The notes under the pieces: generated by a model
Told to the model about the DNA's origin: nothing
Seen by the model: only the letters and a program-made list of their open reading frames with translations
Databases searched by the model: none
Position numbers and translations under genes: made by a program
Shown here: positions 11,313 through 21,308 of the stretch, piece after piece
How positions within the stretch are numbered: position 1 is the stretch's first letter
Layout of the letters: each line of letters starts with the position of its first letter
Source: Leptodontidium sp. MPI-SDFR-AT-0119
Taxonomy: Eukaryota > Ascomycota > Leotiomycetes > Helotiales > Leptodontidiaceae
Direction of reading: 5' to 3'
Assembly (NCBI GenBank): GCA_020726505.1
Contig: JAHLEZ010000003.1
Coordinates: forward strand, 3,348,001 to 3,412,000
DNA length: 64,000 nt

Positions 11313-13418
11313 TCAGCTCGCCCTACCATACCCCGAAGCTGGAGGCTCACTCGGCGCCCCTCCATATCCACCACCAGACGGCGCACTCGGCGCACTCGGC
11401 TCGCCGCCTCCCCCATACCCTCCATCAGTCTGATCCACAGGCGATACCTCTCCACCACCAACATAATCACCCCCACTAGACACGGGCGGTACCTCTCCGC
11501 CACCACCATAATCACCCCCACCAGACACAGGCGGCGCACCACCAAGCGTCGGACCACCAGGGCAAACACACTCATACGCCATCATACCACATGTTGCACA
11601 TCTACATCTATGTCTCAATCTCCAGTGCCACAAACAAGCCGCGATAAACAAGATCAAGAAGATCACAAAGAGAACGAGGAAGATGATGAAGAGGATTAAG
11701 TAGTCTCGCTCGCGATCGCATTCTGGTGGTGGTAAAGGCGTGCAGGATGCTGAGACTGTTTCGCGAGGTGGGATGCTGCATGAAGAGAAAGAGGTTTGCG
11801 TTTGCGTTTGAGTGAATGTTGTTGTGATGTATTGGGGTGGTGCGGTTGGGCAGGATGTGCAGCTCGCAGTTTGGCTATTGCTAGTGCTGATACTGGTGCT
11901 GGTGCTTGAGGAAGTCCTGGATACTGAGCTGGAGATTGTGGTTGAGGTTGGAGAGCAAGAAGAGGGGTAGACTGTTGATGCGGAACAGCTGCTCTGGCTT
12001 GCTGTGGAAGAGCACGATCGGTCGTAAATTGTTGTGGTGGGTGAACATGTGGATGAGCTCGACGAGGATCCTCCGATACTTGATGAGCTTGTTGACCCTG
12101 AGCAGCTTGCTGTCACGGAGACCGTGAACGGCTCACAAGTTGGGCAATTCGTTGGGAAAACCGAGCTGGTACCGATAAACGAGGTTAATGTCGAGATTAT
12201 AGTGGGACAACTCGTAGGCGAGGATACGTAAAATGTCGATACCAGAGTCGGGCATGTGAGGGATGTACAGTCTCTGGTGATGGTACTAATAATACCCGAG
12301 GAGCAAGTCGTTGGAAGTACTGATGTTGTTGCAGTGCAGGATGTCACGGTAGGGCAAGTGCTAGCAGTGCATTGACTGATCACTGTACTGGGCTGACAAG
12401 TAGTTGGGAAGACTGAAGTAGTGCTGATATACGAAGTCGATACCATTGTTGGACATGTGCTAGCCGTGCAATCCTTAGTCGTCGTACTCACCACAGTCGT
12501 AGGCGGGAAGAAGACCGGAAGTGTTGTCGTCGTAGTCGTAGTCGACTGAGCGCAGGATGTCGCTGAAGTGTACGGGCAAAAGCTCGGGCAAATCCGCGAT
12601 CTGGATGTGCTTGCTGTTTTGTTGCAGCACCCGATGGTGGTGGTGAAGTTTCCATAGTTGAAATTCGTCACATGAGTTGTGCCTGCTTGACAGACGAATG
12701 AGGGGGGTAGTGTTGTTGTCACGGTACGGATTGAACCTGGGAGACTCTTGGTTGAGATTAGAGTTTGGTATTCGGTTACTGAGGTCGTTGCGGTGAGAAG
12801 AGTAGCCGTGGATGTTGACGTTACGGTGAAAGTTGAAGATGTTGTTCGGGTGAAGGACTGAGTCTCGGTTATTTCGGTTGTGGCAGTGAGATAGATTGTT
12901 TGGTAGACTGTGACTGAGATTGTGGGGCAGAGAGGAGGCAGAGTGGCGGATGAGCTGATTGAAGCAGAAGGCGTTGTAGTTGTACTTTTACTAGTACTTG
13001 TTGAAGAGTCAGAAGCCGAAGAGGAATCTGAATCGCAGGGAGTAGTTGAAGGCGTCGGCTTCGGGTGCGAGTAAGTCATGTGTGAAGAATGACTATAGGG
13101 GGAAGGCGGCTTGGCTTTTGAGGTTGATTCGCGTGGGATCGATCTACTTGTTGTATAGCTAGCGAATGACGAGCTATCGGTACCTGGGCTTGAGGTTTGG
13201 TCCTTAGTCTTTGACTTTGACAGAGTATTGGTCGATAGCACGATGTATTTAGGACTTTCTGGTGTATCGCATGGAGTGCTAATAGGTGGATGAGGTCCAT
13301 TGCTGAGGACTGTACTGGGTGGAGGTTCGCTGGACGGAGGACCGTGAGGCTGATGGTCACCCCATTGGATAGATATTTGGACCCAAAAGGCCAAAGCCAG
13401 GAAAGCTTTGAGCAACAT
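11313..13418 (-). CDS. Mucin-like single-pass membrane protein, Ser/Thr- and Cys-rich
   Basis: Intronless, 701 residues. An N-terminal hydrophobic segment (residues 1-17) looks like a signal peptide. A Pro/Ser/Thr-rich ectodomain of about 550 residues follows. Within it, around residues 300-460, are imperfect repeats built on CTASTCPT / CTSLTCPT followed by VSTxYxSxTSVxPTxC. One transmembrane helix (about residues 590-612, rich in LFIIF) precedes a basic stop-transfer patch (WHWRLRHRCRC) and a cysteine cluster. The cytosolic tail has Gly-rich repeats of the type SGGGDYGGGGEV. The layout suggests a heavily O-glycosylated cell-surface sensor or adhesin with an intracellular tail. No WSC, CFEM or lectin domain is evident and I do not recognise a named family. 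Low-complexity coding gives many shadow frames, but the signal peptide, helix and stop-transfer order support this strand. Confidence 0.75.
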   Translation of the reverse strand: MLLKAFLALAFWVQISIQWGDHQPHGPPSSEPPPSTVLSNGPHPPISTPCDTPESPKYIVLSTNTLSKSKTKDQTSSPGTDSSSFASYTTSRSIPRESTSKAKPPSPYSHSSHMTYSHPKPTPSTTPCDSDSSSASDSSTSTSKSTTTTPSASISSSATLPPLCPTISVTVYQTIYLTATTEITETQSFTRTTSSTFTVTSTSTATLLTATTSVTEYQTLISTKSLPGSIRTVTTTLPPSFVCQAGTTHVTNFNYGNFTTTIGCCNKTASTSRSRICPSFCPYTSATSCAQSTTTTTTTLPVFFPPTTVVSTTTKDCTASTCPTMVSTSYISTTSVFPTTCQPSTVISQCTASTCPTVTSCTATTSVLPTTCSSGIISTITRDCTSLTCPTLVSTFYVSSPTSCPTIISTLTSFIGTSSVFPTNCPTCEPFTVSVTASCSGSTSSSSIGGSSSSSSTCSPTTTIYDRSCSSTASQSSCSASTVYPSSCSPTSTTISSSVSRTSSSTSTSISTSNSQTASCTSCPTAPPQYITTTFTQTQTQTSFSSCSIPPRETVSASCTPLPPPECDRERDYLILFIIFLVLFVIFLILFIAACLWHWRLRHRCRCATCGMMAYECVCPGGPTLGGAPPVSGGGDYGGGGEVPPVSSGGDYVGGGEVSPVDQTDGGYGGGGEPSAPSAPSGGGYGGAPSEPPASGYGRAS

Positions 13419-14381
13419 TATGGAATTCTTTTAAATCGCTATCACTCGAAGATCAGAGCAGCGACCGGGTGGATCAAAAACCAGATACAAAGAGACAGTG
13501 CATGAAGTAATGTGTAAATAGAAAGAAATGGGGACGACGCCGACTTTGAAGGCTTTGCCAGAAGGCTGGCTTCAAACCACTGGGCTGACCACCTCATCAC
13601 TCACCGACGCTAAGCCATACAGCACAGAATAGACGATGATCATAAGGGTCATGAAGCTTCTCGCCGAATACGTGGAGAGGCACACTCGGCAAAGCATTCA
13701 GCTGAAGCCACAACCTGCAGGCTGCACCTCAAGTCACGATCCACTAGACACAAGACGGTGAGCCCTACGAGCCCGACGAAACAGAAAGCTCCGAGGACAT
13801 CGCATGCATAGATGCAGCAGAGAATCACTCGATCGAGCGAAAGTGGCTGGCTTGATATCTGCACGATAAGAAACGATGGAAATGTTACACAAGATTCGGA
13901 GTACCCCGCGGTGATTCGAGAGAAGGGAGCTTGGACAGCGTGGATGAAACATAAGCAATCAAGATCGCCGGCGATAGACCGACTCTTCAGAAGGGGGGAT
14001 CGCAAAGCAAGAACCTGGACTGGGAATTCCCCGATTTTGAAGTCCGGATGTTAGAAGTAGACGGACATGAAGATATACTTCAACAATTGCAGAGCCTGGA
14101 GGGGTGATGCATGAAGAAGACTTGAGAATGCGCTGCGCTGCACTGCACCTCAGCTATGAGATATATGCACCTTGTTACTCTGTACATAGAACCTTAAAGA
14201 CAGCCAAGAGGTCCGCATTCTGGACAAATCAGGGTGGTTGGCTTCCGGCTGTGAAGTGGTGCTGGCAGTTGAGCTGCCAAGGCCTTCAGATCACGTTTTG
14301 GTCAGCAGTCCTGCCACACTGGCCCTCGCTCAAAACACGTCGCGTCTACCAATGTTCTCAATTTCATTCACAAAGTCAACA
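13419..14381. other. Intergenic between divergent genes
   Basis: Promoter region shared by the mucin-like gene (minus) and the decayed gene at 14382 (plus). Short overlapping frames only; no motif recognised. Confidence 0.5.
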
Positions 14382-15523
14382 ATGGCCCAACACAAGGTCT
14401 TCCTCGTATTTGTTCGGAAACACCATCCCCATTCACTAGGTAGAGACTGCGAACCAACAATCACCGTTCATGCGACGTTGAGAGGAGCGAATAATGCCCA
14501 GAAAACCTTCCTAGAAGCGGATCGGAAGACGAAGTATCTGCGGAAGATCGAAAGCGACGGTGAAATGGATGAACAGTGGGGCAGATTGTTCAACAAAGAG
14601 GCGATATTTATGGATAGGACAAGAATTCGCGTTTTCGTCAAAGGCAAGAAGGTGGATTTCAACGAATACAATGAGGAAGACGCCGCTTCACAGAATTCGG
14701 ATCCGTTCGACAGAGACTCCACGGTAGAGCCGGATGCAGAGGATTACGAAGAAATTGATCCGAATCTAGACTTCCCTCTTGCTAGTTGGAACCCAGAAGA
14801 CCCTATGTTCAGAACGCGCTCCACGTCTCTTTCTGGCATGAACTTTGCGTGTATTTGACAGCTCAACCCTCTCGAGCGCGATAGCATACGGACTCTGGTG
14901 CATCGAAACAGTGGAAATTGGGTCCCCATCCAGAACTCGGACATCGAACTTCTGCTCCAAGGCCACCGTGTCACTGAAGAGCAATGGGAACTGGCTAATA
15001 GCCAGGAACGGCCTGTTGAGTGCGCGATTGGATTTTCAGGCATATCCAAGATATTTTCCACGAGCACGTGGAAGACTTCTCGAAGCAGACCGCGACACCA
15101 TCACAAGTAATGCCTAAAGCATTTTCAGGGCTTATTTTCGCCGTGACGGATTGTCCTAGTACCAAGGAGATAATTGCGCTCATCGATGAGCACGAAGGGA
15201 AGCAAATCCCCCTGCAGGATATGTCGAATATTGCATATGTGGTTGGAGATGGAAATGACTAGCTGGAAGTGATCGAACTTCTTCATAAACACAAGCCAAC
15301 ACTCACGGATCTTCGTGGGCCATTGACTTTGGCGATGAATATGAGTGGTGAGCGTAGGGAGACAACCCCTCTAGCACAGATAGAGCGAGAATTACCGCCA
15401 CGATCTTTGAAGCGGCTATTGGAACAAACATCTGAGGGGCAGCCTCCAGAAAAAAGATCGGGACCTGCCTCGGAGAAGTCCCGCATACGACCAGTCAAGA
15501 CAGCACCCCTGGCACACCACTGA
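14382..15523 (+). pseudogene. Decayed gene of unknown function, possible BRCT-like region
   Basis: The likely original start is ATG 14382 (MAQHKVFLVF, good ACAATGG context). Coding character continues to 15523 but is interrupted by TGA at 14856-14858, by a frameshift near 15015-15025 (frame 3 to frame 2) and by TAG at 15260-15262. The reading continues sensibly across each stop (QLNPLERDSIRTL after the first, LEVIELLHKHKP after the second), so these are lesions rather than gene ends. Both stops are explained by one C-to-T change (CGA, CAG). The segment from about 15110 (FSGLIFAVTDC, IIALIDEHEGKQI, NIAYVV) has the spacing of a BRCT fold, and a basic tail follows. The BRCT assignment is tentative. 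Intact length would be about 380 residues. Confidence 0.55.
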
Positions 15524-16531
15524 TCTGGCATCAATCCAACATTGGTTTCCCCCCATCACACTTACCTCCTATGACTTCCTGGATCTGCCGAATGATTCTA
15601 ATTCCAAGTAGCCACCGGATATTTCTCCCTGTTATAGACAAAGAAGCGATTTTTGGGCTATGAAATGGAAATTTCCTCCTGTGGATTTATACCCGAGCAC
15701 AATTTCTGTTTTCCTCAATCGCAATAAACTCGCCATTTGACCTCAAAGGGGTCCAAAGATGGCAATGCGAGGCAATGGGAGATCCAGCTTAGTATCTGGA
15801 TGTTTCTGGGATGACTGACGTAAGCATTGGATCGGCTTGGAGGTGGCAAGATCAAAACATCATGCTCTGGCAGCAACGAGACAAATGCACCACTTTACTT
15901 CCAATTGCCGTAGGATGTCAGCGGCATTCACGAAGTCGGCGGTTATTAATTGCGATCCATGTCAGCAAACATTTACAATCACCGTTAAACGTTCTGCAAA
16001 ATATTATCGGTTGTGATGTTGATATTCTGCTGAACGGCTAGCAGTTGTGCGATGCTGAGGAGATCCCTTGACTTCTTCCACCCTAGTCGGCGGAAACATT
16101 CCTCGGCACGAATTTTGCGCCACTGTGAGAGAATAAGCACGGGCGAATGTTAACCTTAAACGGTTCTTGAGATTCAGAGAAGCATCGTTGGTCAGCAATA
16201 TCTGCTTCTCACGTCAGCCTCAGCTGAAGTGAATTGGATGGTAGCCAATCAAATCACAACAGAAGGGATAATACACCAGGCGTCAACAAGTAAATCCATA
16301 CTTTTGCTACCCTGCTTGTCAGCTCTACGACCCCCGAATCTCAACGCAAATTGCTTCATCGAGGGTTGAAGGCCAGCTCACTGCCTCCTAGTACTCCATT
16401 TAAAGACCTTCCAGTGCCGTCGGGACGGGCGTCTTCATTCTACGTCACCATCGACTACCAACATAAGCTTGCTAACACGCAGTGTTGACTGTCTGCGGTT
16501 TGGATTCAAATTCAACTGAGCCGTGATCACG
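15524..16531. other. Intergenic, upstream of the SDR gene
   Basis: No long frame or family signal. The last 150 bp contain pyrimidine-rich leader sequence before the SDR start. Confidence 0.5.
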
Positions 16532-17634
16532 ATGACTTCACCTCTCAAAGGGAGCGTCCTCATCACTGGCGCGAACGGAGGATTGGGAAGTGCCTTCGCA
16601 GCCAACTTCCTCACTTCACCTCAAGCAAAAGCGTATCGCGGCCTCTTCACTGTTCGGAATCCATCCACAGCTCGCGATCTCCAAGCTGTTATCGAGAAGG
16701 CTCCAAAGGCCTCCAAATTCGAAGTTCTACCACTCGATCTTGGGAGCCTTGAAAATGTTCGAACCCTAGCAGCTGACATCAACGAGCGTGTTGCAAATGG
16801 AACACTCGAGCCGATCCGAGCCATAGTCCTCAATGCCGGATATCAGGACGCCAGTGCAAAAGCTTTGAAGCCTCTAACTTTCACCAAGGAGGGGTATGAG
16901 ATGGCATTTGGAGCAAACTATCTGGCCAACTTCGTGTTCGTGCTTGATATCTTGCAGTCGATAGACAAGGAAAATGGAAGGATTGTCTTTGTCTCAAGTT
17001 GGACCCATGATGCGTACGATCCACAGAACAACACCCCTCCCATTTACAAGGGCGAGGAGTTCAAGACTATGTTCACAAGTGCAGAGGCACTTTCTAAGGG
17101 TATCGAATACACCGATGACGGTTGGGCCTCTGGAATGCGTAGATATGGTGCGAGTAAATTGCTCGGAGTCATGTGGATGTAAGTTTTCACAGCTTCAATC
17201 CTCTTCAGATACTGATGAAAATCCCCAGGTATGAGCTCCAGCGTCGACTTGACTCCGACCCCGCTCTCTCCAACATCTCAATCCTATCCATGGACCCCGG
17301 CGGAATGGGAGGAACGGGCATTGCGAAGAGAGCCGGACCCATGATCCGTTTCGTCACCGGATACATTATACCGCTCCTGCAGCATATCTCTGTCTGGCTC
17401 TTTCCCAATGGCCCTCTCAGACCCACGCGGAAATCGGCCCAGGACCTCATGCTTGCGTCGTTTGACGAGAATTACTTGGGAACGCATCCTAAGGCGACGT
17501 ATTTGAATGGAAGTGTGAAGGCAGTCTCGTCGGTCGAATCACGAGATGAGGCGAAGCAGAAGCAACTTTGGGACGAGAGTGTGAAGCTAGCGATGATCAG
17601 GGACGGAGAGACGGTGTTGAAGAATTGGAAGTAA
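16532..17634 (+). CDS. Short-chain dehydrogenase/reductase
   Basis: NAD(P)-dependent oxidoreductase of the classical SDR fold; substrate unknown. Exons are 16532-17178 and 17229-17634, giving 350 residues. The 50 bp intron is GTAAGT..CCCCAG, and the split codon gives ..MWM-YELQRRL. ATG 16532 is used because the in-frame codon at 16523 is GTG. Visible motifs: TGANGGLG dinucleotide loop (residues 12-19), LNAGY (about 100-104), VFVSS (about 152-156) and the catalytic YGASK (Tyr205, Lys209). The gap between the active-site Ser and Tyr is about 50 residues, longer than the usual 13 or so and typical of retinol-dehydrogenase-like fungal SDRs with an inserted loop. The C-terminal half carries DPGGMGGTG, the usual position of the substrate-binding loop. 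It stands alone, so no pathway can be inferred from neighbours. Confidence 0.9.
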
Positions 17635-18169
17635 GCATGCAGAACTGCTTCATGGAATTCGTGCTCGGACCGAGCAACACCTCGAACGCCGAATTGGAGC
17701 CCCGGAGAAGGATACGGATTATGAGGCTGTTGTTCTGGGACAGCCTGTTCCATTTCTGCGGATGGTTTGTATGGGTTCCTGGATCATAGCTAGGCAAAAG
17801 ATAACCCATGAAATGCAGCTTTCTTCCAAACACCAAAGAGTTATATGTTCCACTTCATACAGCTCAGTTTATTACAAACTGCTGATTCCACCCCATTTGC
17901 GTCAGCACCCCGCCGAACAAGGTTCGCGTTTATCCAAGGCTAGCTTCGCTAGGCTATTCGGATATATGCGAGGAAGGCAAAGAAGCGGGTGCGGGGTTTA
18001 TTTGAACTCACCAATTTGTTATGCTACCTTGAAAGTAGTGATCGTCGCCTTCTGCAAAGGGCCATCTACCACCGAGAAGCTTTTCCAGTTGGTGGAAGTA
18101 TCCGCATTTCGTCGGAACATGTTGACAAACACGACCCTAAATCGCGATTGAAGTAGGTCGAGAAGGGAC

Positions 18170-18176
18170 TTTAGCC
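18170..18176 (-). promoter_or_regulatory. XlnR/Xlr1-type site (GGCTAAA on the minus strand)
   Basis: TTTAGCC on the plus strand is the reverse complement of GGCTAAA, the classical binding motif of the xylanolytic regulator XlnR/Xyr1. It lies about 90 bp upstream of the start codon of a GH43 gene, just upstream of the TATA box, where such a site would work. The motif match is seen; regulation is inferred. Confidence 0.45.
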
Positions 18177-18193
18177 GGCTTCTTAGGGGGACT

Positions 18194-18209
18194 ATCGGCT
18201 GAAGCCGAT
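18194..18209. promoter_or_regulatory. Perfect inverted repeat with a CGG-N6-CCG core
   Basis: ATCGGCT-GA-AGCCGAT: a 7-bp perfect inverted repeat with a 2-nt spacer, ending 5 bp before the TATA box. It contains CGG-N6-CCG, the arrangement bound by many dimeric Zn2Cys6 activators, and also a GGCTGA half-site resembling the degenerate XlnR motif. Confidence 0.45.
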
Positions 18210-18214
18210 GGAAG

Positions 18215-18220
18215 TATATA
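18215..18220 (+). promoter_or_regulatory. TATA box of the GH43 gene
   Basis: TATATA (followed by AG), 46 bp before the ATG at 18266. Confidence 0.55.
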
Positions 18221-18265
18221 AGACATTTGAGCTTCTCTACCTATCTTGTATCTCAGTAAAGCAAG

Positions 18266-20084
18266 ATGTTTTCTCTTTCGGTTTTGTGGCTACTCTGCTT
18301 GTGCTTCGTTGACCAAAGCTACAGCAGCAGCATCAGGAGTATGAACAAGACCTACAACAATCCAATTCTCCCTGGCTGGAATTCTGACCCTAGCTGCACC
18401 TTCGTCAAAGAGTGGGATAACACTTTCTTCTGCACCACTTCTTCATTCCTGGCATTCCCAGGCGTCCCAATCTACGCCAGTAAAGATCTCGCCAACTGGA
18501 AACTTGCCAGCAATGCACTGAACAGACCTGAGCAACTACCCGAGCTCTCCACAAACGGCCAGCAGAATGAGGGCATATGGGCCTCAACGATTCGTTTCCA
18601 CAAAGGCACTTTTTATCTCATCACATCGTACGTCTCTCTCACAAAATGGCAACCGAAACTTCTCCTCTTCACTACCACTAACCCGTACGATGACACGGCC
18701 TGGAGCGATCCCGTGCATGTTGAGAATCCCGCCAACGATATCGACCCGGACATCTTCTGGGATGATGACGGCAAGACCTACATGGCACTCGCCTCGGGTA
18801 TATATATCAGCGAGATTGATGTTGTAACTGGCGCGACCACCGAGCCGTTCAAAGTCTGGAATGGCACAGGGGATCGGAACCCCGAGGGGCCACACTTATA
18901 TAAGAAGGACGGCTACTACTATCTCCTCATTGGCGAAGGCGGCACAGAGACGAACCACTCAGTAACCATTGCCAGATCAAAGGATTTCCGTGGACCGTAC
19001 GAAGGCTATGCAAATAATCCGATCCTGACGGCAAAGAATACGGAAAATTACTTCCAGACCGTTGGACATGCGGATCTCTTCCAGGACGCTTCTGATAACT
19101 GGTGGGCCGTCGCATTGGCTACCAGATCAGGACCAGCGTGGGAAATCTATCCCATGGGTCGAGAAACTGTCCTCGTTCCTGCAAAATGGGAGGAAGGTCA
19201 ATGGCCGGTCCTAGACCCCGCTCGAGGGAGAATGTCTGGGCCTCTCTCGCGCACAAACAAGCACATCCCTGGAGATGCTCCTTTTGTTGATGATCCAGAC
19301 ATCGTGGACTTCCCTCCCGGCTCGACAATCCCCAAATACTTCGCTTTCTGGCGACCTCCAAAGACATCCCTCTTCGCTGTATCACCACCGGGACACGCAA
19401 ATGCATTGCGAATCTCCCCTTCGAGAGTCAATCTCACTGCAGATAATGCGTTTCAGCCATCAGTCGACGGACTCGGATTCGTCGCACGCAAGCAGACTGC
19501 AACCTTGTTCGATTACAGCGTCGATGTCTCCTTCAATCCCACTGTTCTTAACGAGGAAGCAGGCGTGTCTGTCTTCCTGACACAGCTCCAACACATCGAT
19601 CTCGGGATCGTGAATCTCCCCGACCGTTCTGGCAGCTCTCTAGCACCAATGCTGAGATTCCGTATTGAAGCATCAGGAAAACCAAACACAATTGTACCTG
19701 AGACCAAAGTCGTTCCCATTCCAAGTTCTTGGCTGGGAGGGCCGATCCGTCTGATGGTGTCGGCAACGAGTGATTCCGAATACAGACTCTCGGCTGCTCC
19801 GGCGTCGAAACCAAAGGATGTAAAAGTCGTGGGAACTGCAAGCGCCGCGATTGTTTCGGGTGGAAGTGGCCCTTTTAGTGGTGAGTTCGATCTCGGGTTT
19901 TGGATGGACTTGCGGTTGTGTGTTTTTGTGAATGGATTGCTGATGATGGCATATAGGCACTTTAGTTGGGGCGTACGCTACAAGTAATGATGGGAATGGG
20001 AAGACACCAGCGTACTTCGGTCGGTGGAGATATAGACCTGTTGCTCAAGAGATTGATGGCGGGGTGTTTGTCTATCCGAAGTAG
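18266..20084 (+). CDS. Secreted GH43 beta-xylosidase / alpha-arabinofuranosidase
   Basis: Cleaves xylose or arabinose from hemicellulose outside the cell. Exons are 18266-19880 and 19957-20084, giving 580 residues. The 76 bp intron GTGAGT..ATATAG is needed: the unspliced frame ends early, while the spliced second exon restores the family ending (AYFGRWRYRP, then VAQEIDGGVFVYPK). A signal peptide is visible at residues 1 to about 20. The GH43 five-bladed propeller signature residues are present: general base Asp41 (WNSDPSC), pKa-modulating Asp160 (NDIDPDIFWDDDG) and general acid Glu207 (NPEGPHLYK). The C-terminal about 200 residues match the jelly-roll domain attached to GH43 xylosidases. Xylosidase versus arabinosidase specificity cannot be decided by eye. 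The promoter carries xylanolytic-type sites, and an MFS sugar porter lies 24 kb away. Confidence 0.93.
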
Positions 20085-21308
20085 CTTGAAATCGTTGGGA
20101 AATCCAAGGGCTCCTCGACGAGATTCAATTTAGATGACATCTGAGAATAGACAACAAAGGAACACAGACTTAATCTTTTCCATCTGTGGCTTGAGACAGC
20201 ACCCTCTAAGCGGAGATCAATTTGTCTGTCTCATGGATCTGAAGTCATGTTAATTTGAATTCGTCAACTCAACAGTCCCCGCAGAAAAGGATTGGCGGAA
20301 GTGGGGCAAGGAAGAGCCTGGTGTGCCCTGTGATCCGGGGGTTTGAGCCTCCATGATCCGAAAGACAGGGGGTTTTGGGTCCAGGCAGTGCTAGATATCA
20401 GTCTCAGCCTTACAATTTCTCTACATTGGATTGTAAACAGGCGGCTCAGTAGTAGTAATTGACTCGGATAATTCGCTTGTTTGGACTCGTTTCGATGGGG
20501 AGGTACTAATACTTCCCAACTCAACTCGTTGCCATCTTAGTAGGACCATTTCTATTCGATTCCCATCTTCATTTCGTTTTACTTTTCCTGGAACCTTCTC
20601 TGGTCTGGGAGGACAAAATTCAGTTGAGATGTTGCGTCGTAGCACAGACATTGTTTCGGGCGGGAAGGGAATGATATGCACACGGTTGGGTGTTTTGATG
20701 TTTTGGAGATACTCTTTAATATTACATAATCTAATGCAACCCCGCATATTAACAAAGTTTATTTTGAATGGCTGCCAGTACCGTACGGAGTTCAAATTCC
20801 CAAATTGCACGCTGGTGATAACTAATCAAGTAGGCCAAGAGCTGCAACGCAGGACAATAAGCAAACTACGCATTTATATTATTCAAGGTGGCCTTCTATT
20901 GGATCAAGTTAAGGTTCATACTGCAGTTCATGTAGTATCGCGTCTAATATGCAAACTATGAGGATCATAGAGTTTTCAAAGAGGCTGATATGCCGTGGCG
21001 CACTCGCATTCGATTCGTTGGTTGATGCTCAGCTTAGCTGATCCTCACAACCCCGAATTTGCACTTCGGTTGAGTTCCACTTTTCGATTGGCAACACTCG
21101 CCCGGCTAAGCGACTCAACCTTGTCACGCATCAGCCACGACCTGGACGACCATCGATGACCAAAGACGCCAGGATCATCTCCATCACGACTTCCAGCACC
21201 TCTCCATCTCCGGTATTCATTACGCAATAGCCGACTCCCATCCTTGCTGTTGAAGAGATACAGTTACATAAGATCATATGCCTTTGAGCCTCTCTTAGGC
21301 CCGTCACG
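20085..21308. other. Intergenic, no gene recognised
   Basis: Relatively AT-rich spacer between the GH43 gene and the Clr5 array. Only short frames. It lacks the promoter block shared by the second and third Clr5 paralogs. Confidence 0.5.

Larger units (their letters stand above)
17635..18265. other. Promoter region of the GH43 gene
   Basis: No coding signal. Holds the regulatory elements listed separately at 18170-18220. Confidence 0.55.

Noticed and set aside
14238..14381. Upstream extension of the BRCT-like pseudogene frame to 14238
   Set aside because: It would start at TTG; the ATG at 14382 has a good context and begins the coding-like sequence.
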